From Anaspis maculata (lineage: Eukaryota > Arthropoda > Insecta > Coleoptera > Scraptiidae), in NCBI GenBank assembly GCA_949128115.1, contig OX421962.1:74736735-74800734 (forward strand): a stretch of DNA of 64,000 nucleotides. Direction: 5' to 3'. The position numbers and the translations under genes were made by a program. This document shows positions 44,251 to 55,180 of this stretch, piece after piece. Numbering within the stretch: the stretch's first letter is position 1; each line of letters starts with the position of its first letter. Below the pieces are notes generated by a model. The model ran no database searches. It saw only the letters and a list, made by a program, of their open reading frames with translations, and was not told the DNA's origin.

Positions 44251-45909
44251 TGTAGGATTGACGGCGCAACGTCTAATTTGACCGATATACCGGCCGGGCG
44301 GGCGTCCACCTTAAGAACTAAAGTGAAAGTGATATCAACAACGAATCACGAAATATAATCCACCCTACCTGCAGAGATTAGAAGTCAGAAGACCCGACAG
44401 GTAGCACTAGCTACCTATATCCTCTCTAGAGATCACGTGTAGGTGTTTATTATTTATCTCGTGCGGTGCTAAAATAATGGTGCTATTTTTAGCCAACAAC
44501 GGACTTTAATAAAATGTGTTTAGGGTACGTAAATGGACCGCCTTGCGCGAATACGCAAATCTAAACGGCTAGCTGAGGCAGTGTAGTGTTGGACAAACTT
44601 CAGCGTTCCTCTTCATCTCTTCCACAATAACCCAGCACCCACCACCGAGAGGATTCGATCTTGGTTTGTTTCCCCGTAGGCGTTAAAAAATAATAGCCCT
44701 AAGAGCTTTCCAGATGTAATGCGGGGTTTAAACGTGGCGTTAGTTGTAATAAATCGGCGGGTGGAAAAGACGAATGGCGGCATTAAATGCGGTAAGCAAG
44801 CAGCACGCCATGCCATAGTCTTGGGCCTGGTGGCGGTGGTGGTGGTGTACAGAAGTGCTATTGCTATTCTCATCCGTGTGGCTCAAGACGATGCGAGTTT
44901 CTGCTCGCTGTCACACAGGAATAGGCGGTTTCGGTTAAAGTTGAGTCAGTCCAGTGTCGTATAGGCCTCTTCTTCTGCTGGTAGTGGTGGTGGTTTCTTG
45001 CTGTTCGCTGGTGTACGCTAATGCACGTGTCGGCCCGCATACAAAGCGGAAATCGCTACGAGTTAAAGCACCCCGGGTACCCTGGGGGCCGGCTTCATTT
45101 CCTTCATCGTCTCTCTTCTCTCATCGTGAAATTTTGTGTATGTGTGTGCCGTTAGCTAGTTCACCCCCATCGGTGCTGTTATTTTACTTAGTGCCGACAT
45201 GCATGTGGAAAATTATGTTCAACCGTGTCGCGCGCAATGGTCGACCCTGAACCTCAAGAATTGAGGCCACCCCAACGAGAGTAATAGAGAAATAACTCTG
45301 GAATAACTACCGACTCCTATACTGCGGTGCAGAGTTTCTCTATCAGATTCAGGTAAGCTATCCTATCTAATTTGGCAAGAATCGACCCCGCGACCCGCGC
45401 TGGCGATCTGCATGCAAAGTGTTTGTTTTGGTCCAAATTCTGTCCGAGGTTTATCCCTTTCGAGATCCCTTTCTTCATGAATCGGATGAATCGATAGTAA
45501 AATCATTACACAAGGTCCAATATTATAATGCCTAGTTGACCGCCAGGTCGCCGGGTGGACAATGAAGTCTCGATCCGCAAAATTCGGCTTGGCTTTGAGG
45601 AATTCTATCAAGTAGGTACTCATGTACCTATTGTTCTGTAACGCCTGGGGAGATTATTGACATAAACATCCAAATCCTCTCCGATGTCCTGGTGAAATTT
45701 TCGGTGGAGATTGAGATTACATAATCTCAAAGTTGAGGGGGTTGTTCATGTTGTATGTTTTTTGTTTTTTTGAAGCCCTCGTCACAGTTTTACTCAGATC
45801 CATGACTTCCTTCATTATGTTCCGTTGCGCTGAGTCTAGCTGCTGTATACGATTTTAAGAAGGATTAAGAGTAACCCTAAGAGTAACCGATGCTGACGTG
45901 TGTTTACTA
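44251..45909. other. GC-richer stretch, no gene recognised
   Basis: 44560-45260 is clearly richer in G and C than its neighbours, with GGTGGCGGTGG-type runs, and looks like single-copy DNA rather than transposon. It could include a host first exon or promoter. Frames at 44613-44873 and 44954-45250 have no recognisable domain. Confidence 0.3.
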
Positions 45910-46038
45910 CCGATATGATCAAAAACTTTCCTCCTCTAGGCAGGTTGTGGCCTGGCCAAAATCCGAGCCAAAATCAGCCTCGTTTACCTTCCAATGTTCA
46001 GACCACAATCTGCCTAGAGGAGGAAATTGGTCATACGG
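45910..46038. mobile_element. 129-bp palindromic MITE, TCCTCCTC family, copy 1
   Basis: ATGATCAAAAACTTTCCTCC and TCTAGGCAGGTTGTGG on the left are mirrored on the right; TA borders both ends. A second copy is at 49043-49166. The 125-residue open frame at 45900-46277 starts in this palindrome and is not a gene. Confidence 0.82.
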
Positions 46039-46403
46039 TATATGGTTTTGTTGCATTCAACTTCACTTTTGCTGCCACCCGGATCTCATCCTGTAGATGT
46101 ACAAGGTCCAGTGGGTTGACTTGTTTTTTCTTCTCAGCTGTGGCACTGCTGCATGTCTTTTTGTTAGGTTGTTGCTCCCCTGCAGAAACTTCATACAGTT
46201 TCGTTGACAAATGCTATTCCAAATATTCGATTTCATCTAGAAGGATGGTGCTTTTCACTTGCGGTACTTGCCAATGAAACAGATTTTACTGAAATAACTT
46301 CAAATCATCAATTAGAGTAATAGGGAGTATTTACTGAAAATTTCCGGAAAATATATCCATTGGTTGAAAAGATTTCTTTTTCGATTTTTTTTTCAAAAGG
46401 TTG

Positions 46404-46518
46404 GTATAGGCTGTCTGATTTCTACATGGTTCTAGTGAGCTGCGATTTAGGCCGCGATCAGCCGATGGTGACCGGAAACACAGCCCACTAGAATCATGTA
46501 GAAATCAGACAGTCTATA
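46404..46518. mobile_element. 115-bp palindromic MITE
   Basis: TATAGGCTGTCTGATTTCTA...TTCTAGTGAGCTG is mirrored by CAGCCCACTAGAATC...AGACAGTCTATA. Arms are about 37 bp. Confidence 0.8.
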
Positions 46519-46810
46519 ACAGTAGGGAAACTTCAGTGGAGTTTTTATGCCTGTATTTTTCAAATATTGTGATGCCACTTCAACAGTTTTTTGAGTTTTC
46601 AATCCAACAGTGCTTTTTGTTCAGTTTTTAATATAATATATTTTTGAAACAGGCACTACGGCCGCAATTTTTGGAATTAAGGGAGAAGAAAAAATACTGG
46701 TAATTATTTTCAACCATACTATCGATTAAGCCAATAAAAAATTTGGGCAAGTATCCCAGATTGCCGCCGTGTTGTCCATTTCATATGACAGCCTATTTCT
46801 AAGACCAATA
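46519..46810. other. spacer
   Basis: Nothing recognised. Confidence 0.3.
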
Positions 46811-47342
46811 AAGGAGACCACAACACAAAAATCGAGACGAAAATCGAGTCTATATTTTATTTGACCAACTCATGGGAAAGGTAGTTTAAAGAGTAACGAA
46901 ACAAATCTGACTTTTCTAGACGAGTCCGACCAGCCGATAAAACGTTTTGACTCGCGTTTTGAAAATATTATCGTGACGTCACTTGGGAAGATGTTTTCAC
47001 CAAGGCTTTCACCTCCGATTTTCACTTGTTACGTTCCCATGGTCTTCTTATTGCTGGTGTTGTTTTGACAAACGTCATTGTCTTTAAACAATCAGTAATA
47101 ATTATGGCAGGCTTGAAACCGTCGCGTCGTCGTCTCATCGGCAATGGAATCAGGTACAGGTATGCCCGTGAGTAGCTAGAGGTAGCCCGTGAAAATTTGC
47201 CCCTCTGACGTCATTGTCGTTCTTGATTATAATCGCAGCGCCCGCCACGAAATAAGTAAATTTACAAGATTCTATGCAATCGTTCTAGTTTTTTCAACTC
47301 TTCCATCTGAGACCAACTTGTATTTTGTGTTGTGGTCTCCTT
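46811..47342. mobile_element. 532-bp Tc1/mariner-like MITE
   Basis: AAGGAGACCACAACACAAAA and its exact complement form a 20-bp TIR, flanked by TA on both sides. No coding capacity; the frame at 47189-47515 overruns the right end. Confidence 0.85.
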
Positions 47343-47734
47343 TAAGTATGTATAAAAAGAATAAATACCATAGAACAACTACACCATGGCAACAACATAT
47401 TCGACATTATTATTGCGTTCCATCAGTGAAACAAGATCAAAGCCTACATAATAGAGCCAACAGAAAAAAACAAAATTTAACAAAACGCAGTTCTTTGTGG
47501 ACATATCGACGTTGATAAGGTAAAAGGCGTAGACAACATTTACTCAAATTTGCCGGAAGCAGAAAAAACTGAATTGACAGAATTTTGTTTGCTCTCAATA
47601 CTAATGAAAAATAAATACTGACAAATAAAAACAAACAAAGAAGGATAGATGGGATGTTTTTTTTTGCAATTTGACGCACAAAAATATCTGTCATTGAGTA
47701 AATTGAGCAAAAAATAAATAAATAAAACCAAAAA
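47343..47734. other. no gene seen
   Basis: AT-rich, short minus-strand frames only. Confidence 0.35.
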
Positions 47735-48460
47735 GTTGGCGCCTACGCCAGAAGTTCTATTCCATTGGCGTTTACGCCATTATAAGTTCGTCGTTTATGC
47801 CAATCGGACATAACCAACATCCGTGACGTTTGGCGTTTACGCCGGCGTAAACGAAAAACGGCGTAAACGCCCAAAATAAATCAGCGCTATGTTCACTGAA
47901 ATATCCGTTTTGGGAGATGCGAATCATTTTGATGCGTGATATTAATTATGTTGAGAGCTTGAGAGTGTTTTGAAATAGGAATTGTAAGAGCATTTGTCAG
48001 AATCCACCAAAAATGTCTGCATTTATTCAACATGAGGCTTTGGCGTTTACGCCTTTCAGTATTTTAGCATATGGAATGACGTAAACGCCGTTTTTTTAAC
48101 GTGGATTTAGACAGGGAAACGGACGTTTTATCTTGTTGTGTTTAATGATTATGAATAAAGACAAATGTTTTTGTTATTATCATAAAAATAAGCTTACATT
48201 TACCACGTTTTTGCAATAACTTCTTGCAACTGAACTCGCCGTGCGAACGTTATGGCATACTGGCGCATAAGCCAAACGGATCCGAACAGAAGGGATAATG
48301 GTGGATTGGTGGCGCTTAGGCAAAACTTGAACCAAGATGACTTCGATTATTTTATTTTATTTTGATTAACTATGCCAGTGGTACCAAACGATGCAAAATT
48401 CAATGGCGATTTCAACGATGTGTATAACTCAATTTTGAATCATTTGGCGTTTACGCCGTT
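47735..48460. repeat. cluster of GGCGTTTACGCC quasi-palindromes
   Basis: The exact 12-mer GGCGTTTACGCC, or its complement GGCGTAAACGCC, occurs at 47767, 47832, 47860, 48042 and 48446. Variants or half sites occur at 47738 (GGCGCCTACGCC), 47844, 48079 and near 48253. Each site is an inverted repeat GGCGT-nn-ACGCC. Spacing is irregular, from 16 to about 400 bp. The surrounding DNA is AT-rich, so the sites stand out. They may be binding sites, or the subterminal repeats of an element whose ends are the outermost sites. Confidence 0.85.
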
Positions 48461-49042
48461 TCACCGTATCGACGTCGATATTATCTGCATCCGTTGCACA
48501 ATCTCATGTTTAAGTCCGATCCTCTTGGCACAATTTGCAGAGCCATGATTCTCACTCGACTCCATGACCATATTCTTTGTATAGAATGTGGCCAATGGCC
48601 ATATTGCTCTACAAGAACATGCCCAGACATGTTCTACAATTTTTGCTGTGAATGTAAGCAAACCAAACCAGTGACACTACTGTCTTATACATGAGGATTC
48701 ACGCTGTATTTATGGTAAACGTGGAATATTTACCTTTCGACGTTGTGGTTTTTTGAGATTGTTCCTATATTAACTGAGCGGACAATAATTTGATGCACTT
48801 GGCAAATTTTACAAGCTCAAGCGGCCATTGCTCTCAGCAGATTCTCACTACTGACTGACCTCCAGCGGCTGCACTTGTAATCTTGCAACACACTCAGACT
48901 AAATACTTATGTCGTCATCTGGCTTTTTTTTTTCTTCAAAAAACTGACTGAAATACAAGGACTTGGCCATATTACCAATCTGGCCATATTACCTTCAAAT
49001 ACCTTAATGAAAAATGTCTCTACCATTATGACCACATAAGTA
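48461..49042. other. no gene recognised
   Basis: A Cys-rich frame at 48494-48694 (CIECGQWPYCSTRTCPD) has no start, splice or domain support. Confidence 0.3.
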
Positions 49043-49166
49043 CCATTATGATCAAAAACTTTTCTCCTTTAGGCAGGCTGTGGCCTGGCCAAAATCAGCC
49101 TCGTTTGCCTGCCAATGACCAGATCACAGCCAGGCAGGCAAGAGGAGGAAAGTTTTGATCATACTG
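49043..49166. mobile_element. 124-bp palindromic MITE, TCCTCCTC family, copy 2
   Basis: Same inverted ends as at 45910-46038 (TTATGATCAAAAACTTTTCT and complement), TA on both sides. Its right TA is part of the 8-bp target site of the adjoining hAT-type element, so it was there first or its edge was the target. Confidence 0.82.
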
Positions 49167-49483
49167 TATAATTTAGGGATCGACCGATATGGATTTTTTG
49201 GCCGATACCGATATATCGGCCTCAATATTTTTATCCTTCAATTACTATTCATTTGGGATTCTTGATTCTTCCGTATGAGATACATTGCACAAGTGAATAT
49301 ACAGTGTGGTGATAAAGTCCTGCACAAAATTCATCATACTTCCGTTAAAGATTTTTTTTCTGAAATAATTCTGAAACTGGTCGATTTTGTTACGATTCAA
49401 CCACTATTCTCTAATTAAAACAAGTATTTTTTTGGTAATAATAAATATCACGTTTTCAAACTTTGTGTGCATTTTATTAAATA

Positions 49484-49817
49484 AGGACGGCTTGGACGGA
49501 GTTCGTTTGGTAAAATAAGCGTTGCGAAATCAATCTGTCTGGGTTTATTCCTTGACGGATTTTCACCATTTTGGTCTCTTTCGAAAGCTACAAGGTTGTA
49601 CTTTGGTTTGAGCCCATTGGCATTTCCAAAATCCAAAAATAATTTTCTCAAATGTCAACATTTAAATTTTTTTTTATTTCGAAAATGTCAATGAGCTCAA
49701 ACCAAAGTACATCCTTGTAGCTTTCGAAAGAGACCAAAATGGTCAAAATCCGTTAAGGAATAAACCCACACAGATTGCTTTCGCAACGCTTATTTCACCA
49801 ATATGACTCCGTCCTTA
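49484..49817. mobile_element. 334-bp inverted-repeat element (third level)
   Basis: TAAGGACGG at the left and its complement at the right border arms containing AAATAAGCGTTGCGAAA, GGTCTCTTTCGAAAGCTACA and CTTTGGTTTGAG. Same family as 36270-37100, without the AT minisatellite. The left end carries a small internal duplication of GGACGG. Confidence 0.8.
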
Positions 49818-49960
49818 ACTCGCCAAATACCAGCGGTCTGATTATTTGGTACCGGCCGTTGCTATGATAACCGCACTTACGGCGGTCTCAGCCCCAACTT
49901 GGTATCGAGCCGAGAGACATAAACATTTTCACACTGTTGTTTGAAGAAAAACCAACACTA

Positions 49961-50560
49961 CAGGGAATTTCGGTACTTTCGGTGACCTTGCATAATACTT
50001 CGGGAGGTGATTCCTCTTAAGAAAATAAGTCGAAAAGTGAGAGTAACATTTTCCCCAGAAATGCTTCCTGAGAGAGTTACAGCCCCTCAAAGGTACGAAG
50101 TTGTACAAAGTTTTTAATTATTTGCTGAAAAACCGTCAAAGGTAGGAACTTGAAATTTGGTATAGAGGAGTTCCTCAACAGTACAAAGGTACATGCAAAG
50201 TTCTAAACAAATCTAACCAGTGGCAGCAGAACTAGTGACGATTGGGATTATGTTGAAAATTATTCATGACACGTCCTTGTTTTTTCACTTTCACTTCATA
50301 ACGATGTATCCTACGGAAAAAATGCTGGAGGAATTAAAAGTTTTGGATTGAACCAATCTATCGAAAACATCAAATTTAAAACTTTTACCTTTGACAGTTT
50401 TTGAGCAACTAACTGAAAACTTTGTTGCATTTTGTACCTTTGAGGAGCTGTAACTCCCTCAGGGAGCACTTGAGGAAAAAGCTTTACTCCTACTTTTCGA
50501 CTTATTTTTTTAAGGGAAATCACCTCCCGAAGTATTATGCGAGGTCACTGAAACACCCTG
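49961..50560. mobile_element. 600-bp Tc1/mariner-like MITE (third level)
   Basis: CAGGGAATTTCGGT and the complement of CAGGGTGTTTCAGT form the ends, with TA on both sides (49959-49960, 50561-50562). The arms match on through ATAATACTTCGGGAGGTGAT for about 150 bp. Confidence 0.82.
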
Positions 50561-51154
50561 TATAAATTTTATGAAAAAAATTTGGGGGTTTTCGTTGTCA
50601 TTTAAAAATTTATGACGTCATCGTTGCTCAAAAACAGCCAACCAAAAAAAAGTGTTTTTGTATACAGTAGACATAGTGGGTTGGATAAAAACAAAATCGA
50701 CATGTTGCAGGATTTTTCTGAAAAAAAAATCATTAACGGACATATGAATTTTGTGCAGGACTTTATCACCACACTGTATATTACATGATCACCCAATGTG
50801 TATGAAATAAAGGATTTTTTCCGAATCGGCGGAAGGTTTTTCGATGTTTTAGTCTCCAATGAATTCTACCTATCACAAACATTCTGAATAATCTCCAAAT
50901 TATTTTTTTTATATTGGCAGAAGTTTTTCTTAGTTCGATATTGGTAAATTATTGAATAAAGTATGATTGTTTTCTCGAATATGTATTTTTTTGCTCTCAT
51001 TTCCGAATTTTGTAAGTAGTTTAATAACGAAGAATAACAATTTCTTCATGGCCAAATATCGGCCGATAGGCCGATACCGATATAATCAAAAAATAGGCCG
51101 ATATACCGATATACCAATATACTATATCGGTATCGGTCGATCCCTAGTATAATT

Positions 51155-51243
51155 CAATTCACATTGTAAATTCAGTAATGTCACTTCTTGAACTGATCGT
51201 GCGTTCTTACGTGGAAGGATCATTATGCTACGACCGTAACCTA
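51155..51243. other. spacer
   Basis: Short spacer between elements. Confidence 0.3.
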
Positions 51244-51897
51244 TTCAATAGGGTAGTGACCACCATCGAAAAATATAAAAAAAATCATACTTATCGAATG
51301 TAGAGCCTTAACAACAAGGCTACGTTTCGTGAAAATTCGAAAAAAAAGTTCCAAGTGTCTCAAAATCTGCCTTGAAAGTGGCCACTTTTGCGAACGATTT
51401 CAAATCTACCCAGCTGTAAGGCGGGCTGTGGCGTTTCAATCTTTTGACAGTAGTGGGGATGACCCCACCTCCGTTGCCTGTGTGTCAGTGTTGACGTTGA
51501 CGTTTGCCAGCATAACATAACCATTGAAGTCTGATGTAGTCTTGAAATATTCATAAATCATGAAAGATTTTACCAACTTTCCATATTTTCAAGCAAAACA
51601 ACACGAATCACCGCACAGATACACAAAGCATTAACAATATAACAATCAGCTGTTATGAGCGTTGACGGGTTGACGCTAGTGCTTTTTGTCGTAAGTTCTG
51701 TAGTGTTGTCAAGCCTGCTTCTCCGCCTATGAAAGATTGTGACGTCATCGCGCCAAATTTGAAATGATCGAAAACTTTCATAATTTTTTTTTCCAAGAAA
51801 ACTTACGAAAAAAAATCTGTTAACTATATAGCGTCACTTATTAAGAAGTGAACTTTAAAAAAAATAATGAAAAAAAATCGGTCACTACCCTATTGAA
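51244..51897. mobile_element. 654-bp TIR element, TTCAATAGGGTAGTGACC ends
   Basis: The 18-bp word TTCAATAGGGTAGTGACC at the left is repeated as its exact complement at the right end. The interior is mostly unpaired and holds only short frames (51329-51554). No target duplication identified. Confidence 0.8.
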
Positions 51898-52209
51898 AGT
51901 TCGGCAACAGATGTATTATGCAAAATTCTTCTCGTTGCTCTGATGCGTCAAACTGAATCCCGAAATATAGTCGCGGCGAATGCCTTTGTGAAATTTTTTC
52001 TGATTGTGTGAAATAAAGGTGTTTGTGAATGTGAATGGAGATCGCAGTGGGAACAATCATGCTTTATAGGTATAAGGTTTATCGATGAATGTCTGCGAGT
52101 GGGAATGGAATATGGATTATTTTAGTCTCGTTGTATGTTTCATTGAGATAGATGGAGAGTCAGGAAGCTATAGGCACTACAATTAAGGTACCTGCGGTAC
52201 GGTACTGCC

Positions 52210-52370
52210 TTATCATAATCGTAACCGAACTTGAAGTGCGTTTGGACTGTGTCTAATTACATGTATAATTTATGATGCCCTTTCATTATGGCATGTAGAT
52301 GGCGGTGCTAGTCTAAACGCCTCGCTAAACGCACTTCAAGTAAAGTGGACTTCAGGTTCGATTATGAAAA
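52210..52370. mobile_element. 160-bp palindromic MITE
   Basis: CATAATCGTAACCGAACTTG and AAGTGCGTTTGGAC on the left are mirrored by TCTAAACG...AAACGCACTTCAAGT and GGTTCGATTATG on the right, with a small extra segment in the right arm. Confidence 0.65.
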
Positions 52371-53934
52371 TGGTAGGTAATCAGTATACTGAGACGAAAT
52401 ATTACTGAGCCGACTACTTCGTTGAGCTGAAATTTAGGTACCTACATGTATGTACGTATAATTAAACACGAAAAATAACTATAATAATGAACTCATAAAT
52501 AACTTTTGCAACATTAAAAAATTAACATTTTCCTCTGAGCTTTGTATTACACTCCCTTTTGGTGAAGTTGTAATACATTCAGCAGAACCATGCAATAAAA
52601 ACCGGCGTGATAATTCGCGCTACTCACAAAATCAGCTATTAAGGGAATTCAGAATTCCCTGTTATGGATATACGTATTAATATTGTTCCGTCGCAGGTTT
52701 TTCCACTCGAGATGGTGCTTTTTTTCAATTTAGCCGACAACACTCGAAAAAAGAGCAAAAAATCTTTAATGTCTTTTGAGTTGCAATTTGGATGGAAATG
52801 GCATGGAAATATGAAAGCTCGCTGAACTCCCACTATGTTATATGCGGAAAACATTGCTGACTTCTTTTGATGGTTGAAATGATAAAAATCACCAACAATT
52901 TTGCTTTTGCCTTTCTATGTAGACTATCTGCATCAAGTAGGTATATGTAATCTTAATCCGTTTGCTTATTCCCTTTGAAGATGTGCATGGACTAAGAACT
53001 ACTCAGCTTGATTATGAGAAAAAAAGACATAAACGGATGCTATTCCAATACGAATGCTTCTCTACAAGCCTTTTTTCTCACAAAATTAATTGCTTGAAAT
53101 TTTCAGGCCACCACAATGACGTCCAACGGACGATGTCACCAGCCTTGCAGCGCCTCAACTGTTGTATCTTCTGTAAAGTGTATTGTTGCAACAGCACAAT
53201 ATATTCCTCTTCTTGGTAATTATGCTCAAATATAAATACCTCTGAGCTATTGACGAACGACTCGAACGATCCATATACAAGCAGCACCGCAGCAACTATA
53301 TGGCCCCCAAGTATCTCCGAGCTGCATCTCCACTGTGTCTTGTAGCAGTGATATGTTAATGTCAAACAAATTGTTCCAAGTGATAACGAATGGATGGCGG
53401 AAAATGGAAGCTCGTTACGACGATGAAACACATTTGAACGTTCAATTATGAGTGGTGTTTGCAGTGAAGCATCCTTCGGCGTTCAAAAACTTTTACAAGT
53501 GTGGACTATCCTCTTAGCGCTCAGCCCTTCGATGTCAGGTCAGTGTTATTAAACATTAATTTAGCGCTGTGGTTGCGGCTCAAATCGATTTCACAACGAA
53601 ACATGTCAAGTGCCTTTGAATCGTAAAAGATAATGATTTGGAAAAGTCCAGCCTGCGGAACATTTAAACTCCAAATGGCTGAATGAGTGTAGCCACTGTT
53701 CAAAATTTAATTTCACGTTCTTGGTCGTGATTTTCGCGAAAGTCTGACGTGTCGAAGATTTATTCGCAATTCACTTGTTAGTTTTAATATGACGAAAAGC
53801 TGCACATGCAGATTCATATGTTGTGCCACCCGCAGTAGCATAATATTTATTTGAACATCCTTCTATATCTGTTGTATTTATTTGGCAGTTGGTTTTCAGT
53901 CAAATAGGTACCTACTAATATCTACTACCGTATC
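52371..53934. other. no gene recognised apart from an orphan frame
   Basis: See the minus-strand frame at 53078-53431. The remainder shows no repeat structure by eye. Confidence 0.35.
53078..53431 (-). CDS. orphan open frame, possible exon, function unknown
   Basis: A 117-codon frame on the minus strand beginning at a GTG (the frame is open further upstream). It holds a hydrophobic stretch ILGGHIVAAVLLVYGSFESF and a following YQEEEYIVLLQQYTLQKIQ segment, and has no recognisable domain. The opposite strand is partly open too (52962-53219). This length is unusual but possible by chance in 64 kb. I list it only as the most protein-like unexplained frame in the right third. A host-gene exon is possible. 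Confidence 0.15.
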   Translation of the reverse strand: MFHRRNELPFSAIHSLSLGTICLTLTYHCYKTQWRCSSEILGGHIVAAVLLVYGSFESFVNSSEVFIFEHNYQEEEYIVLLQQYTLQKIQQLRRCKAGDIVRWTSLWWPENFKQLIL

Positions 53935-54400
53935 GTACTGGCCATTTTTCTCTCAAACCAAAACTCAAACCAAAGTACATCCTTGTCTATGTCGAAAGAG
54001 ACCTGAATGGTTACTTTCTGTCAAGGAATAAGCCCACGTTTTATTTTATGACACCGATGCACGGTTGAACGAACAAGAAAATCAAGTAGGCTCCAGAGAC
54101 AGTGCATTTCCGTTGCAAGAACAGGTTATAAAACAAGGACTAAGCAGGCTGTGGATAAGGTATTCAACTTCGTATTTAACTTTAACATCCTTATTTTAAA
54201 TTCAAATCTGTCGTCGCTTTAGACACAGTTGAATTGGTAAAATAAGATGTTGCGGAATCAAGCGCAGGAGGCTAATTCCGAGGCTAATTCCGAGGCTAAT
54301 TCTTTGACAAAAATTCACCACTCAGGCCGCTTTCGGAAGCTACAAGGAGGTACATTGAAGTTTTCAAAATCCAAATCAAACCAAATTTGAAAAAATACTT
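53935..54400. repeat. detached arms of the 36-kb inverted-repeat family
   Basis: CTCAAACCAAAGTACATCCT and GTCAAGGAATAAGCC (53960-54030) and then ATTGGTAAAATAAGATGTTG with TTCACCACTCAGGCC (54233-54330) are the two arms seen at 36270-37100 and 49484-49817. Here they are separated and in swapped order. A triplicated GAGGCTAATTCC lies at about 54278-54302. Confidence 0.6.
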
Positions 54401-54433
54401 TTGGATTATGAAAATCTCACTGCCAGAATTGTC

Positions 54434-55180
54434 CAGTGGCGTAGGTATAGGGGGTTGCTTCACTTATTTCGCCCTATGTTCTACGCCACTGGATATTTTT
54501 GACAAAAGTTGTTTGCGTCAAGTGATGGGAATCTATTTCATAAGTACTTGTGGCAAATTTGGTTAAAATCGCTTCAATGACCGGAGAGTTTTACAACAAA
54601 AAAAAGATTTTTAAAACTGAACTTTGAAGGGCTGTATCTCCCGTAGGAATTGTTTTGGGGGAAAATGAAATTATGCAAGTCGACATATTTCTCCATCAAC
54701 CCACTACTGCCGGAGTCCTTTTTAATAAACTCAAGTATCCAATTTCCGGCGTTGCGGTATTATTTTTACTTTTTGTTATCATACCTAATAACTCAATTAT
54801 CTCGTGAACGAAGACAAATCAAAATTTTACATTTGTAACTTTCTTTCTAAATTGACCAGGAAATTCTAAAAAAGTATAATTTTCAAAAGTACCCAGTGGC
54901 GTAGGAAATTGGGCGGGAGAAGTGAAACAACCCCCCCGTATCTACGCCTTTGCACAGCTTTGACAAAAGTTGTGTTCATCAAGTGATGGGTGTCTATTTC
55001 ATAATGTATATGTACCAAATTTGGTTAAAATCGCTTTGATGACCTGGGAGTTATTGCAAAATGAAGATTTTAAGAACTAAACTTAAAAGGGCTTTATCTT
55101 TCTTATAGGAAGCGTTTTGGAAATAAATTGAATTATGCATGTCGACCTAGTTTTCAATGGACCATCGAATGGTGAATTAT
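54434..55180 (+). repeat. direct repeat of about 280 bp, 463 bp apart
   Basis: Two copies each start CAGTGGCGTAGG (54434 and 54897) and continue through GACAAAAGTTGT, CAAGTGATGGG, CTATTTCATAA and AAATTTGGTTAAAATCGCTT to ATTATGCAxGTCGAC. CAGTGGCGTAG is a common hAT terminus. The first copy has a mirrored CTACGCCACTG only 58 bp away, a tiny palindrome. Confidence 0.75.

Larger units (their letters stand above)
49302..50776. mobile_element. Tc1/mariner-like element inside the hAT-type element
   Basis: CAGTGTGGTGATAAAGTCCT and its complement form the ends (the match continues through GCACAAAATTCAT), flanked by TA on both sides. No transposase frame. It contains two further inserted elements. Confidence 0.88.
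49174..51146. mobile_element. hAT-type element (outermost of a nest)
   Basis: TAGGGATCGACCGATAT and its complement (CGGTCGATCCCTA) form the ends, and GATATCGGCC-like words repeat just inside both. GTATAATT lies at 49166-49173 and 51147-51154, a perfect 8-bp duplication. TAGGGATCGACCGATA is a terminal sequence I know from hAT elements of many animals. Its own DNA is only about 130 bp on the left and 370 bp on the right; the rest is later insertions. No transposase. Confidence 0.93.

Noticed and set aside
45900..46277. 125-codon plus-strand frame
   Set aside because: It begins in a palindromic MITE and shows no domain.
48494..48694. zinc-finger-like Cys-rich frame
   Set aside because: The Cys spacing does not match a known finger and there is no start, splice or homologous context.
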